NCBI GenBank assembly: GCA_024236295.1
Contig: JACKKT010000005.1
Span: 62,001 to 126,000, forward strand
Direction of reading: 5' to 3'
Length of the DNA: 64,000 nucleotides
DNA from: Kordiimonadaceae bacterium
Lineage (GTDB): Bacteria; Pseudomonadota; Alphaproteobacteria; Sphingomonadales; Emcibacteraceae
Of this stretch, positions 53,589-63,261 are shown piece after piece (position 1 is the first letter of the stretch; every line of letters begins with the position of its first letter). The notes beneath the pieces were generated by a model that did not search any database, was not told the DNA's origin, and was given only the letters and a program-made list of their open reading frames with translations. A program made the position numbers and the translations under genes.

Positions 53589-54503
53589 TTAATTTGCTCT
53601 TACAAATCCACTATCCAAATGGAAATCATCAATTAATAGCTTGCTTGAGCCATTATTCAGATTATGAATAAGCACTTTGCCTTTCGTTCTTGTGAACAAT
53701 CCTTCTGATGGTTCATAAAAAAGAATGGAATTGAGTTCTTTTACATAAAGGTTATGCATGTTCACATAATTGTTGATTTTCGTATTGCGCAAATGAACTA
53801 TTTTATTTCCCTCAATCTTGGCAATTGTATAATTGGTTTTTTCATTTTGATTATAGATTGCACAAAGAATTTCTTCACCGCCCAGTTTCATCACCGGATG
53901 ACAATTATTACTTTCAATTTCAGTTTTATCGCCTGTCATCACATTATATCTGACGAGTTTTACATCATCGAACACCGACTGATAGAGAAGTGCATCACTT
54001 TCTGAAAGTTTAAGCCCACAGCCATTAGTGGTCATTTCATTAATCATTAATATTTTTTCAAACTGCACTGTCGCATCAGGGTTTAGTGCAATTACATATG
54101 CTTTTCGCCCATCCTCTTCCTCAATAAAGTGATTGAGCAATAGTCTATTTTTATTGTGAAAATAAATCGGGCAATTTGCGTTTTTAAATATTAGTTTTTG
54201 AATATTTTTATCAGGATAATATAGCCTAATATCATCAAACATGCTTTGAACAATTATTCGGTCCTTATCAATTGGAGCCATTGCTTTGAAACCATCAATG
54301 GCTCCATCAAAACTGCCTGATAAATCAGCAATTATTTTTAAACTCTTCGTCGAAAAGTCGAATGAATATATTTTATCTTTATTTCCATTGAGAATAACGG
54401 TTGATGAACCGCCAGCTAAATCATTCTCATCCGCCTTTTCATAATTACTACATCCGGCTATGAAAAAAATAGTTAAAATTATTAGGACAAAATATTTATA
54501 CAT
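53589..54503 (-). CDS. predicted lipoprotein of unknown function (hlyD cargo 1)
   Basis: 304 residues from ATG 54503 (MYKYFVLIILTIFFIAGCSN); a GTG at 54515 is an alternative. Lipobox IAGC with Cys18. The mature part consists of repeated short strands (VILNGNKDKIYSFDFSTKS, VQFEKILMI, NNCHPVMKLGGEEILC), which suggests a beta-propeller. AT-rich. The leader ATGGGGGA lies right before the ATG. It begins about 18 bp behind the hlyD stop and ends at the proximal tail remnant. Known family: none recognised. Confidence 0.72.
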   Translation of the reverse strand: MYKYFVLIILTIFFIAGCSNYEKADENDLAGGSSTVILNGNKDKIYSFDFSTKSLKIIADLSGSFDGAIDGFKAMAPIDKDRIIVQSMFDDIRLYYPDKNIQKLIFKNANCPIYFHNKNRLLLNHFIEEEDGRKAYVIALNPDATVQFEKILMINEMTTNGCGLKLSESDALLYQSVFDDVKLVRYNVMTGDKTEIESNNCHPVMKLGGEEILCAIYNQNEKTNYTIAKIEGNKIVHLRNTKINNYVNMHNLYVKELNSILFYEPSEGLFTRTKGKVLIHNLNNGSSKLLIDDFHLDSGFVRAN

Positions 54504-54521
54504 TCCCCCATTCACAACAGT

Positions 54522-55718
54522 CTACCTCTCCACAACCCGCATGTCGTCGTCAATGTCGGTGCCGGGGTGGATGACGACGGTGTCGCCCTCGGTTAAGCCA
54601 CTGACCACTTCGGCGATCTGGTCATTGATGCGGCCGACCCCCACCTCTGTCCTGACCGTGCGGCCGTCAATCACTTTAAAGACGCTCCATTTGCCCTCGT
54701 ACCTGAACAATGCACTGATCGGCACGTAGGGCACATTATCGGCGCGGTCGACGATGATGCTTGCCTCGACCCGGAAGGCATCACCAAGCCCGCGCCATTT
54801 ATCGGGGCCGTCAATGAAATTCAAATATATATTCACCCGTTGTTCCTCCACCCCCAGCGCGGAAATTTTGGTAAAGCCAGACGGGGCCACCACCCGCACC
54901 TGGGCGCGGATATCGTCCGACCCGCCCCAGCGTTTTATGAGCGCCATGTCACCCTTTTTCACCTTAACCGCGTCGCGGGACAGCATTTCAATGACGATTT
55001 CAAGGTCTTCGGGGTTGCCGACCTCCACCAGTGGTGTACCGGAGGGGATCACCCCTTCGGATTTATGAAGTATCCTTAAGACTTTGCCGGAAATGGGCGC
55101 GCGGACAATCAGATTGCTGCTGTCGGTGCCGTCAGCCGCGGTGCCGGGCTGGACCAGCCGGGCTTTGGCGGCGGCAAGGGTGCTTTTTGCGACCTCCATC
55201 CCTGAATTGGCGGTGTTCAGTTCGGTTTCCCGAAGTCTTACCGTTAACTGCGCCTGTTCAAGCCGGGCGATCGATACATTACCGTTATCATAAAGCCGCT
55301 GTGTCCGCGCCAGTTCCGCTTTGGCGAAATCCAGTTCCGCCTGTGCCCGTTCCAGTTTCGCGACCTCAAACCCCAGGGCTGCTTCCGCGCCCTGAATATC
55401 GGCCTGTGTCTGAATTTCGGTGCGGCTGTCAATGAAATGCGGATCGGCCGGTTTCATGTTGGCAATCACGGTTTCACCGGCGGTGACGCTGTCGCCCTGC
55501 TCGCTTTCGATCCGTGTCACACGGCCCTCAATCGGGGCATAGACCACATAAATATCATGGATTTTTGTTTTTCCCTCCCCGTCAAGGGTCACCAGCACAT
55601 CACCGCGCTTGACCACATCCATATCGACCGGAACCCGGGCCGGGATCAGCGCGAAAATCAGCAGCCCGACGGCAAAAACACCAAGAGCAATTTTGATATA
55701 AAGCTTAATTTTTTTCAT
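54522..55718 (-). CDS. HlyD/RND-type periplasmic adaptor of an ABC exporter
   Basis: 398 residues. One N-terminal membrane anchor (IKIALGVFAVGLLIFALIP), then a lipoyl half (VYAPIEGRVTRI), a long coiled-coil hairpin (about 100-190; AELDFAKAELARTQRLYDNG), the second lipoyl half (IVRAPISGKVLRI) and beta-barrel/membrane-proximal parts. It links an inner-membrane exporter to an outer-membrane channel. It is encoded directly behind the FtsX permease and MacB-like ATPase genes. Its 3' end is where cargo genes have been inserted: two further copies of the tail lie downstream. Confidence 0.9.
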   Translation of the reverse strand: MKKIKLYIKIALGVFAVGLLIFALIPARVPVDMDVVKRGDVLVTLDGEGKTKIHDIYVVYAPIEGRVTRIESEQGDSVTAGETVIANMKPADPHFIDSRTEIQTQADIQGAEAALGFEVAKLERAQAELDFAKAELARTQRLYDNGNVSIARLEQAQLTVRLRETELNTANSGMEVAKSTLAAAKARLVQPGTAADGTDSSNLIVRAPISGKVLRILHKSEGVIPSGTPLVEVGNPEDLEIVIEMLSRDAVKVKKGDMALIKRWGGSDDIRAQVRVVAPSGFTKISALGVEEQRVNIYLNFIDGPDKWRGLGDAFRVEASIIVDRADNVPYVPISALFRYEGKWSVFKVIDGRTVRTEVGVGRINDQIAEVVSGLTEGDTVVIHPGTDIDDDMRVVER

Positions 55719-55741
55719 ATTTTTTCATCCATTTATTTGCT

Positions 55742-58119
55742 TTATTCCACACCCTTTTGCGCGGCGACAAGGTCAATTTTATCCACCTGCCGCCAGACAA
55801 GGTAAAAGCTGATAAGCGCACTGACCAGCACCACAATCACCGCATAGGCATATGTATCATTTTTAATATAAAGCGGCATTCGGAACAGTTCGGTATCAAG
55901 CGCCGCCACCATCCCTGCGCATAACCCGTAGCCGATAAAAAGCCCCATGGGGATCGCCACCATGACGACAAAGCCAAGCTCCCCGAACAGGATATAGGCG
56001 ACCTCGCCCTTGGTAAGACCCAGCACGCGGAGCGCCGCCAGTTCCCGTGATCGTTCGGAAAAAGCAATCCGCGCCGTGTTATAAATGACGCCAAAGGCAA
56101 TAACCCCGGCAAACACAATATAAACCGCCATCATCCGCATCATGTTTTCGTCCATGATCTGTTCAAAAATTTCCCGCATGCGAACCATGATCGCCATGCT
56201 GATAATGGCGGGAACATCTTTTATATTCTGGTATAATGGCCCGTTCCAGTTGGGGTCGGTCTGGAGCGCCGCACCGGTCACCACCGGGCCTTCGTTAAGC
56301 AGCGAATTAAGCCGGTCAATATCCATATAGGCGCCAATCCCCATAAATTCATCATAGATCGCGGATATGGGCAAGCTCAGCTGCGGCCTGCGTTCCTCAA
56401 GCACATCAACATCAACCATATCGCCGACCTTGGCGCCGAGCAGCTCGGCCAGTTTTCGTGACATCACCAGCCCGCCGCCCGAAACATCGACCGGTTTTAA
56501 GCTCTGGTCCAGTACGCGGTGGAGGTCCGGATCCGGCCTGATCCCCGATATTCCGGTCCGTTTGCTTAAATGACCATGTTTTAAGAGCACCGGAATATCG
56601 CGAAGCGGTTCGACCTTCATCACGCCGGGCATCAGTTTTATTTCCTCCAGCGCGGAAATGCCCCGCGGCTCAACAAAGCCAAGCAGCACCGTTTCCCGGT
56701 TGCCGATATTATACTGGACATCCATCATATAATTCATGCTGTCGGTCATGCTGTTGGCAAACACAAGGATCGCCAGCGCAAACCCGACCCCGACCGCGCT
56801 TAGGAACGCCCGGATCGGCCGCCTTTCCAGCTGCCGCAGCACAATCCTTGAAAGAAATGAGAAAAATTTATCAATATCAAGCCGCTCAAGGATGGTTTCC
56901 TTAAATTCGGTGGGGGCTTCGGGGCGCATCGCCTCCGCCGGGGGAAGGTCGGCCGCCTGTTTCATGGCGATCCATGTGCCCGCCGTCGCCGCGGCGGCGC
57001 AGAAACCGACCGATAAAATCATGATATCGACGGAATAGGTATAATGAAGATAGGGAAAGCGGAAAAACTGGCTATAAATATTTAAAAGCCCCGAGCCAAG
57101 CCACACTCCCCCGGCAAGGCCAAGGAACGAGCCGATCACCACAACCACCATCACCATTTTAAGATAATGTGCCGCCAGTTCCGCATTGGAATATCCGACC
57201 GCTTTCAGCATACCGATCTGGACCCGCTGTGTCGCGACCTGCCGTGTCATCACCACATTGACCAGGAATGCCGCCACACACAGGAATATGATTGGTGTGA
57301 TCGTCCCCGTCGTTTTTAACTGGGTCAGTTCATTTTCCACATACCAGTTGGACATCTGCTCCGAACGGTCAAAGGAAATCAGCCCGCCATATGGCTTTAA
57401 TATCCGGTCGAGTTTTTCTTTGACGTCTTCCACATTGGCATCGCGGCTAAGGCGTAATGCCACATTGTTAAAGGCCCCATCCATATTAACCGCCGCTTCA
57501 AGCGCACGGCGGCTCATCCAGAACACACCAAAGCGCTTATCATCTGGAAATAACGCCCCGGGGCCAAGGCTATAGACATATTCGGGGCTAAGTACGATAC
57601 CAACAATTTTTAAGGATCTTTTTTTGCCATTCACCACCATATCAATATGGTCGCCAAGGGTGAACTGATGCGCCACCACAAAAGCCTCACTGGCGAGGAT
57701 CGCATCTTCCTCATCCGGGTTGAGTAATCTTCCGCTTTTAAGGTATAGTTTATCCAAGAGCGGTTCCCGCTCATCCGGGTAAGAGAGTATTCGCCCGGTT
57801 GCCGGGACGTCCATCCCCTCTACCTGAACTGTGGCGCCGAAAGTGACCCGCGTTTCAATCTGCGCCACACCGTTTATTTCGGCGATCTGTTCCTTAACCC
57901 CTTCCGGTACCCGTTTGGCGCTGGCCCAGACATCGGCAAATTCATAACGGTCATAATAAACATCACGGCCGAGTTCCAGACTGTCAATCACGCCAAATGA
58001 CAGCACGAATGACATGATCCCCGACGCCATCACAAAAATGATCGCCACCAGTTGCCCTTTGATATTCCAAAGATCACGAAGCAGTTTCCGGTTCATGGCT
58101 GTTATCACCTGCCGCATCA

Positions 58120-58120
<1 letters not shown>
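55742..58120 (-). CDS. FtsX-like ABC permease (MacB-type exporter)
   Basis: 792 residues from ATG 58120, whose A overlaps the stop of the ATPase gene (TAATG). Ten or so helices in two FtsX modules: each has a first helix, a large periplasmic domain and a three-helix block (ITPIIFLCVAAFLVNVVMTR; VYIVFAGVIAFGVIYNTARI). The duplicated-module form is that of LolC/YbbP-like mechanotransmission exporters. Substrate unknown; neighbours give no hint beyond the HlyD adaptor. Confidence 0.9.
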
Positions 58121-58881
<761 letters not shown>

Positions 58882-59024
58882 TAATGCACCATACTCTAAT
58901 CCTATTAAATTTTTAAGGCAAATAACTTGATATAGCTCAAATGTTGCGCGCTTTTCGGCTTGTTTTAATTTTGCCCGCCGCTATGATCAGCAACATATTT
59001 TAAATTTTTGGACTGGAGCGCCCG

Positions 59025-59561
59025 TTGACCCCATTAAAATCACTTCTTATCGCCATTATGGTTTTTATCACCCTGCCTGCACAAGCCGATGAAATGGCCG
59101 ACGAAGCAGCCGACGCGGCGGCGGCAAAGCTACTGGATATTCTTGACGTTGAAAAAACCATGAACCAGTCCATGGAACAGATGCTGATGATGCAGGTGCA
59201 GGCAAACCCCGCCCTTGTCCAGTTCAGCGATATTTTGATCAAATTCACCAACCAGTATATGAGCTACGAAAGCTTAAAACCAGAATTCATCCGCATTTAT
59301 ACCGAAGCCTTCAGCGCCGATGAACTTAATGACATGATTGAATTTTACCAGTCCCCGACCGGACAGAATGTCAAAAATAAAATCCCCGAACTGATGCAAA
59401 AGGGCGGCGAAATTGGTTTTCAGCGCCTTAATGACCATTCCGAGGAATTAAAGGCCCTGATCACTGAACGCGCCGAGAAGATCGCTGCCGACCAGAAAGC
59501 CGCCGAAGACGCCGCAGCAGAAAATGATGCCGCCGCACCGGAAGCTGAACCGGATCAGTAA
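59025..59561 (+). CDS. periplasmic DUF2059 protein
   Basis: 178 residues with a TTG start (MTPLKSLLIAIMVFI) that follows CTGGAG by a good distance, and a Sec signal peptide cleaved after AQA near residue 21. The helical DUF2059 core includes LKPEFIRIYTEAFSADELND and MIEFYQSPTGQNV. The Ala/Glu tail is low complexity. The family is common in proteobacteria and its function is unknown. Its 3' end lies 3 bp from the isochorismatase tail remnant. Confidence 0.88.
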   Translation: MTPLKSLLIAIMVFITLPAQADEMADEAADAAAAKLLDILDVEKTMNQSMEQMLMMQVQANPALVQFSDILIKFTNQYMSYESLKPEFIRIYTEAFSADELNDMIEFYQSPTGQNVKNKIPELMQKGGEIGFQRLNDHSEELKALITERAEKIAADQKAAEDAAAENDAAAPEAEPDQ

Positions 59562-59564
59562 GCT

Positions 59565-59631
59565 TTAACCCGCCAGCTTTTTAAAATCGAGATCGGTGGA
59601 TGTGACGGTGCCGGTCTTCCGCCCGGGATAG
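59565..59631 (-). pseudogene. remnant 3' end of the isochorismatase-like gene
   Basis: 67 bp with four mismatches to the resident end at 60735-60801. On the minus strand it still reads TGTVTSTDLDFKKLAG-stop, against TSTVTSTDLDFEKLAG-stop in the resident gene. It lies directly behind the stop of cargo gene 2 and 3 bp from the DUF2059 stop. Confidence 0.9.
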
Positions 59632-59634
59632 TTT

Positions 59635-60135
59635 TTAATATATATTACCTATGAGTGGATATTCTATCTCACCCTTTTGGCATCCAAGTTCCTGACCAGC
59701 ATTTTCCTCAATTAATTTTGCAATTTCTGTCATTTTTGTCATTGATACCTGATTAGATTCAACAATGACTTGTCCCCGGCCATCTAAGAATTTATGTTCT
59801 AAATTCCCTGAATTGAAAAACTCCCAGTCCTCATTTTTATATTTAATAAATAATTGTACCTCGTAAGAGCCCCTAAAAAATTCTTCCTTTTCATCACTTA
59901 ATGAACGCAAAGATGCTAATATTTTTGAATAGTTATTGTCATCCTCATTTATATATAATCCACATTCACATAAAGCGCCATTACACACATCATATCCCGG
60001 GGAAACCCTGTAATTATATGCTACTAAAATCGAATTATTTTCACTAAGTTTCTTATTTTCTGCCAATACATTTATGCTTGGAAATATACCAAAAATTATT
60101 AAAGCCAATAATGTGATAACTAAAATAATCTTCAT
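59635..60135 (-). CDS. secreted protein of unknown function (isochorismatase cargo 2)
   Basis: 166 residues, AT-rich. Signal peptide MKIILVITLLALIIFGIF, cleaved near LAE. The mature part has a Cys cluster (DVCNGALCECGLY) and a later Cys (LGCQKGE), beta-rich in the middle (YEVQLFIKYKNEDWEFF). No family recognised. The leader TTACTGATCC complement with AAGGGGGAAA precedes its ATG, and the bases AAGGGGGAAAATGAAGAT are shared with cargo 1. Its stop abuts the tail remnant. Confidence 0.7.
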   Translation of the reverse strand: MKIILVITLLALIIFGIFPSINVLAENKKLSENNSILVAYNYRVSPGYDVCNGALCECGLYINEDDNNYSKILASLRSLSDEKEEFFRGSYEVQLFIKYKNEDWEFFNSGNLEHKFLDGRGQVIVESNQVSMTKMTEIAKLIEENAGQELGCQKGEIEYPLIGNIY

Positions 60136-60143
60136 TTTCCCCC

Positions 60144-60701
60144 TTACTGATCCTCCTCACAATCAACATCACTTGAAACATGATGATATTTATTGATTTC
60201 TGATATTATTTCATCCTCTTTTGCATTTAGAAAATTTAAGTTTATCCCAGTAGTCACACCTAATTTTTGAAGAATAGAAGGTTTGAAATATATATCCTTG
60301 TTTTTAATATCAACAACCAGAGTTCTGGCTTTATGAATGCCATAAAAATTCATTTCCTGTAATTCGATAAAATTTATTTCCCCCCAAGGTATTTTGACAC
60401 CATCTTTACAGCCAAGACAGTGCAATCCTTCTTTGGAAATTTCAAGATACATTTTTTTTCTGATAAATATATTCACTATTATTTGGTAAATAGAAACCCC
60501 ACTTAAAATTAAAAAAGGGGTAGTGATAATTAAAATACCAAATCTTCTATATATATTGTTCTGTGCATTATTAAGATTTCCTATATCCATATTTAATGGA
60601 ATGTATCCATATGCATATATAACCCATAAACAAAATAATAACGCCATGCTAAAAAATAGCAGCCAAATTACTGCTGAAGAAAATTTTAAATAACAAACCA
60701 T
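60144..60701 (-). CDS. membrane protein of unknown function, PH-like (isochorismatase cargo 1)
   Basis: 185 residues from ATG 60701 (MVCYLKFSSAVIW); a GTG at 60725 would add eight residues. Two or three hydrophobic segments (about 8-30 and 55-80), then a cytoplasmic part with ISKEGLHCLGCKDGVKIPWG and INFIELQEM, which resembles the strands of YcxB/STM3941-like PH domains. The C-terminus is acidic (CEEDQ). AT-rich. Preceded by AAGGGGGAAAATGAAGAT, in which an in-frame ATG for a seven-codon dead frame is visible. Located directly behind the isochorismatase stop. Confidence 0.68.
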   Translation of the reverse strand: MVCYLKFSSAVIWLLFFSMALLFCLWVIYAYGYIPLNMDIGNLNNAQNNIYRRFGILIITTPFLILSGVSIYQIIVNIFIRKKMYLEISKEGLHCLGCKDGVKIPWGEINFIELQEMNFYGIHKARTLVVDIKNKDIYFKPSILQKLGVTTGINLNFLNAKEDEIISEINKYHHVSSDVDCEEDQ

Positions 60702-60734
60702 ATCTTCATTTTCCCCCTTAATCACTGCCTATTC

Positions 60735-61304
60735 TTAACCCGCAAGCTTTTCAAAATCGAGATCGGTGGATGTGACGGTGCTGGTCTTGCGCCCGGGATA
60801 GCTTAGGTACGTCATGACAATGTTAAGATCAGTGATAATCCCGCCCGCGTCGATGACTTTGCCGTCGGGAAGTTCAATATTTTTGGTGCTGTGGGCGTCT
60901 TTAACCAGGGTGATGTCATAACCACGGTCAAGCGCGCCGTAGGCGGTCGCCCGCACGCACCAGTTGGTCGCCGCGCCGGAAATCACGATATGACCGCAGT
61001 CATGCTCGGCCAGGGCTTCTGCAAAGTCGGTATCCTCAAACGAGGACTCGTTTCTTTTATGAATGATCCGCTCCCCGTCCAACGGGCTTAAGCCATCAAC
61101 AAGTTGCCAGCCGTCGCTATTTTTTGGCATTTCATCGCTTGAATGTTTGACCCAAAGCACGGGGATCCCCGCCGCCCGCGCTTTTCCCAGCGCGCGGGAA
61201 ATATTGGCAATGACCTCATCCGCGTGCCACGCGTTTTTAAGCACCGCCTTATGCACATCAATCACCACAAACACCACATTTTTTTCATTGCCTACTGTTG
61301 CCAT
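60735..61304 (-). CDS. isochorismatase-family cysteine hydrolase
   Basis: 189 residues. Catalytic triad residues of the family are visible: Asp in VVFVVIDVH, Lys in IIHKRNESSF, and Cys in ISGAATNWCVRATAYGAL. Members cleave isochorismate, nicotinamide, peroxyureidoacrylate or N-carbamoyl compounds; there are no biosynthetic partners to choose among these. AAGGACTTGAGAA precedes the ATG. Its original neighbour upstream is the thioesterase, as shown by the thioesterase tail remnant in between. Its own 3' end carries inserted cargo. Confidence 0.9.
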   Translation of the reverse strand: MATVGNEKNVVFVVIDVHKAVLKNAWHADEVIANISRALGKARAAGIPVLWVKHSSDEMPKNSDGWQLVDGLSPLDGERIIHKRNESSFEDTDFAEALAEHDCGHIVISGAATNWCVRATAYGALDRGYDITLVKDAHSTKNIELPDGKVIDAGGIITDLNIVMTYLSYPGRKTSTVTSTDLDFEKLAG

Positions 61305-61320
61305 TTCTCAAGTCCTTTTC

Positions 61321-61388
61321 TTATTCCTTAAAGTCTAAATCTGATTTTTTAAACGGTTTTGATTTGCCGTCCTTATCAACGGATGGTC
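61321..61388 (-). pseudogene. remnant 3' end of the thioesterase gene
   Basis: About 68 bp. On the minus strand it reads GKSKPFKKSDLDFKE-stop, against GKSKPFKKDSE-stop in the resident thioesterase. Twenty-five bases in the middle are identical (the GGCAAATCAAAACCG part), the very end differs. It lies between the cargo stop and the isochorismatase start. Confidence 0.8.
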
Positions 61389-61398
61389 ATTAAGTTTT

Positions 61399-61794
61399 TT
61401 ATAGGCTCCCATAAACTATTTTACTTGTAACTTCACTCACCGTAAGGTCTTCATTAAACCTTACCTTTATCATGACATCCTGATCAACCAACCCTAACAT
61501 AAGATCAGGTCCTTTCAGAAAAAACGAAAACTGCAAATAAAAATCTGCATATATATCATCCATGTTCCCCCAATCTGTCCCTTCTTTATATTGCTCTCTA
61601 AATTGTATAGATGACTTTTTCAAATAAGACCTGACTTCTTCTACCCCCATACTAACGGTAATACTGCTATTAATTTCAGCCAGTTTAGCTTCAAACTTTT
61701 TTTCTTGAAAATGCACCGACAGAAAATGATAAAGACAAAAGGCAACAAATAAAAATGCCCCTATACTAATAATTTGAATTTTTCTGCTTTGCAT
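61399..61794 (-). CDS. membrane-anchored protein of unknown function (thioesterase cargo)
   Basis: 131 residues, AT-rich. A single N-terminal membrane helix (IQIISIGAFLFVAFCLYHFL), then a mainly polar domain with EEVRSYLKKSSIQFREQY and YLQFSFFLKGPDLML. No family recognised. AAGGGGGAAAT lies directly before its ATG. It begins about 25 bp behind the thioesterase stop and is followed by the tail remnant. Confidence 0.7.
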   Translation of the reverse strand: MQSRKIQIISIGAFLFVAFCLYHFLSVHFQEKKFEAKLAEINSSITVSMGVEEVRSYLKKSSIQFREQYKEGTDWGNMDDIYADFYLQFSFFLKGPDLMLGLVDQDVMIKVRFNEDLTVSEVTSKIVYGSL

Positions 61795-61819
61795 ATTTCC
61801 CCCTTAATCCAACACAGTC

Positions 61820-62611
61820 CTACTCACTATCCTTCTTAAACGGTTTTGATTTGCCGTCCTCGCCCACGGCGACCATGATAAAATCACTATCGGCGCAGAA
61901 GGTGCGCTTGCCGCTTAAAAGTTCTTCCCCCCACATTTTGACCTTGACGGTCATGGAACTGCGGCCGACCCGCACCACTTTGGCCGATAAATCCACAATG
62001 CCGCCGATGGCAATGGGGGCAAGGAAATTGGTTTTTTCGACAGAGGCCAGCACCATCACCTCCTTGCATTTGCGGGAGGAGGCAATAAAGCCCGCCTTGG
62101 CCATCAGTGAGAGGCCATGCCCCCCGAACAGGGTGCCCAGATGGTTGGTATCATCGGCAAAGACCAGCTCAACAATCCGCAAATCCGCATCCGGCTCCGC
62201 GTGGATACCGGGGGTCAGCTCAATGTCCGAAAGCGGTATAATATCCGCCGCCTTTTCGGCCTTATCAGGTACCGCCACCATGTTAAATATGCCGCGGGTG
62301 CAGATATGCCGCTCATTGGTCAGCATATTTTCCGCCTGCATGATCACCTCAACCTGTAATGACCGATTGCCCGCATGGATCACTTTGGCGGCAAAATCAA
62401 TGATATTGCCCTTATAGGCGGGTTTTACAAAATCAACCTTGTCGCAGGACGCGGTAACGAAGCTGCGCCGCCCGTAACGGGTGGCGGCGATAAAGGCGAC
62501 CTTGTCCATATAGCCAAGCGCCGCCCCGCCAAACAGCGTTTCATGATGGTTGGTGTTTCTGGGAAAAACAATATCCGTCAGGTGAATGGTACTGTTTGTA
62601 TGATGTATCAA
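61820..62611 (-). CDS. double-hotdog acyl-CoA thioesterase
   Basis: 263 residues with two hotdog domains in tandem. Each shows the same pattern: VFPRNTNHHETLFGGAALG with DKVDFVKPAYKGNIIDF, then VFADDTNHLGTLFGGHGLS with EKTNFLAPIAIGGIVDL. The Asn/His/Gly-rich loops are those of YciA/ACOT7-type thioesterases, which release fatty acids from CoA. Resident end reads GKSKPFKKDSE. The 3' end is a cargo insertion point. Lies behind the GNAT gene on the same strand, 15 bp apart. Confidence 0.9.
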   Translation of the reverse strand: MIHHTNSTIHLTDIVFPRNTNHHETLFGGAALGYMDKVAFIAATRYGRRSFVTASCDKVDFVKPAYKGNIIDFAAKVIHAGNRSLQVEVIMQAENMLTNERHICTRGIFNMVAVPDKAEKAADIIPLSDIELTPGIHAEPDADLRIVELVFADDTNHLGTLFGGHGLSLMAKAGFIASSRKCKEVMVLASVEKTNFLAPIAIGGIVDLSAKVVRVGRSSMTVKVKMWGEELLSGKRTFCADSDFIMVAVGEDGKSKPFKKDSE

Positions 62612-62626
62612 TATAATTTCCTATCT

Positions 62627-63178
62627 TTAAAAGTCTTTCGTCATGGTCAGGACCGGAACGGTCACCCCGGATGGCGCCTTATCAAGCCCGTGTTCAATGA
62701 CCTGATAGCCACAGGCTTCATAAAGCGGCTGTCCGGCCAGGGTTGAGCCCAAAATCATTTTGTTAAAGCCGGCGTCCCGTGCCGCCTGCTCGCAGATGCT
62801 CATGATATAACGGCCGATGCCGTTTCTGGCCCAGTCGGGGTGGCAATACATGGCGCGGATGCGGGCGCGGTCGGTGGCCGGATCCAGCAGTTCATCGCTC
62901 CGCCCCGGGGTGTGGTTACCGCCGTAAAGGGTTTTTCGCTTGCCCCAGCCGCCACAGCCGACGATGGTTTCCTCGTCCGTGCCTTCACCGTTCAGGATCA
63001 AAAAATAGGTCTGGTCTTCAATAAGCTGGGTGTCCACGCCCATAAACTGCCCGGCGATTTCAAGCTGTTCCTTGGTTAAATAATTTTTCTGTAATTCATA
63101 AATGGCCGCCGCCATCAGCGCCTTTATATCCTCAACATCGGACATTTGCGCCAAACGGTGGGTAAATTTTTTTGTCAT
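62627..63178 (-). CDS. GNAT-family N-acetyltransferase
   Basis: 183 residues from ATG 63178 (MTKKFTHRL); a GTG at 63190 is possible. GNAT core: DVEDIKALMAAAI start, central IRAMYCHPDWARNGIGRYIM with the acetyl-CoA loop (R-N-G-I-G-R), LGSTLAGQPLYEACGY, and the late GVTVPVLTMTKDF. The substrate is unknown. Upstream of the thioesterase gene with 15 bp between them. Divergent from the hydrolase at 63262. Confidence 0.88.
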   Translation of the reverse strand: MTKKFTHRLAQMSDVEDIKALMAAAIYELQKNYLTKEQLEIAGQFMGVDTQLIEDQTYFLILNGEGTDEETIVGCGGWGKRKTLYGGNHTPGRSDELLDPATDRARIRAMYCHPDWARNGIGRYIMSICEQAARDAGFNKMILGSTLAGQPLYEACGYQVIEHGLDKAPSGVTVPVLTMTKDF

Positions 63179-63261
63179 TATCTCACTCACTCTTGCAATA
63201 AAACTGAATTTGTACTTAAACTGCTAATCAGTTCACTTAACCAAAAAAACCGGACCTTGTC

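Noticed and set aside
61851..62417. 188-codon plus-strand frame opposite the thioesterase
   Set aside because: Antisense shadow of a clear double-hotdog gene; no start signal and low-complexity Ser/Pro-rich translation.
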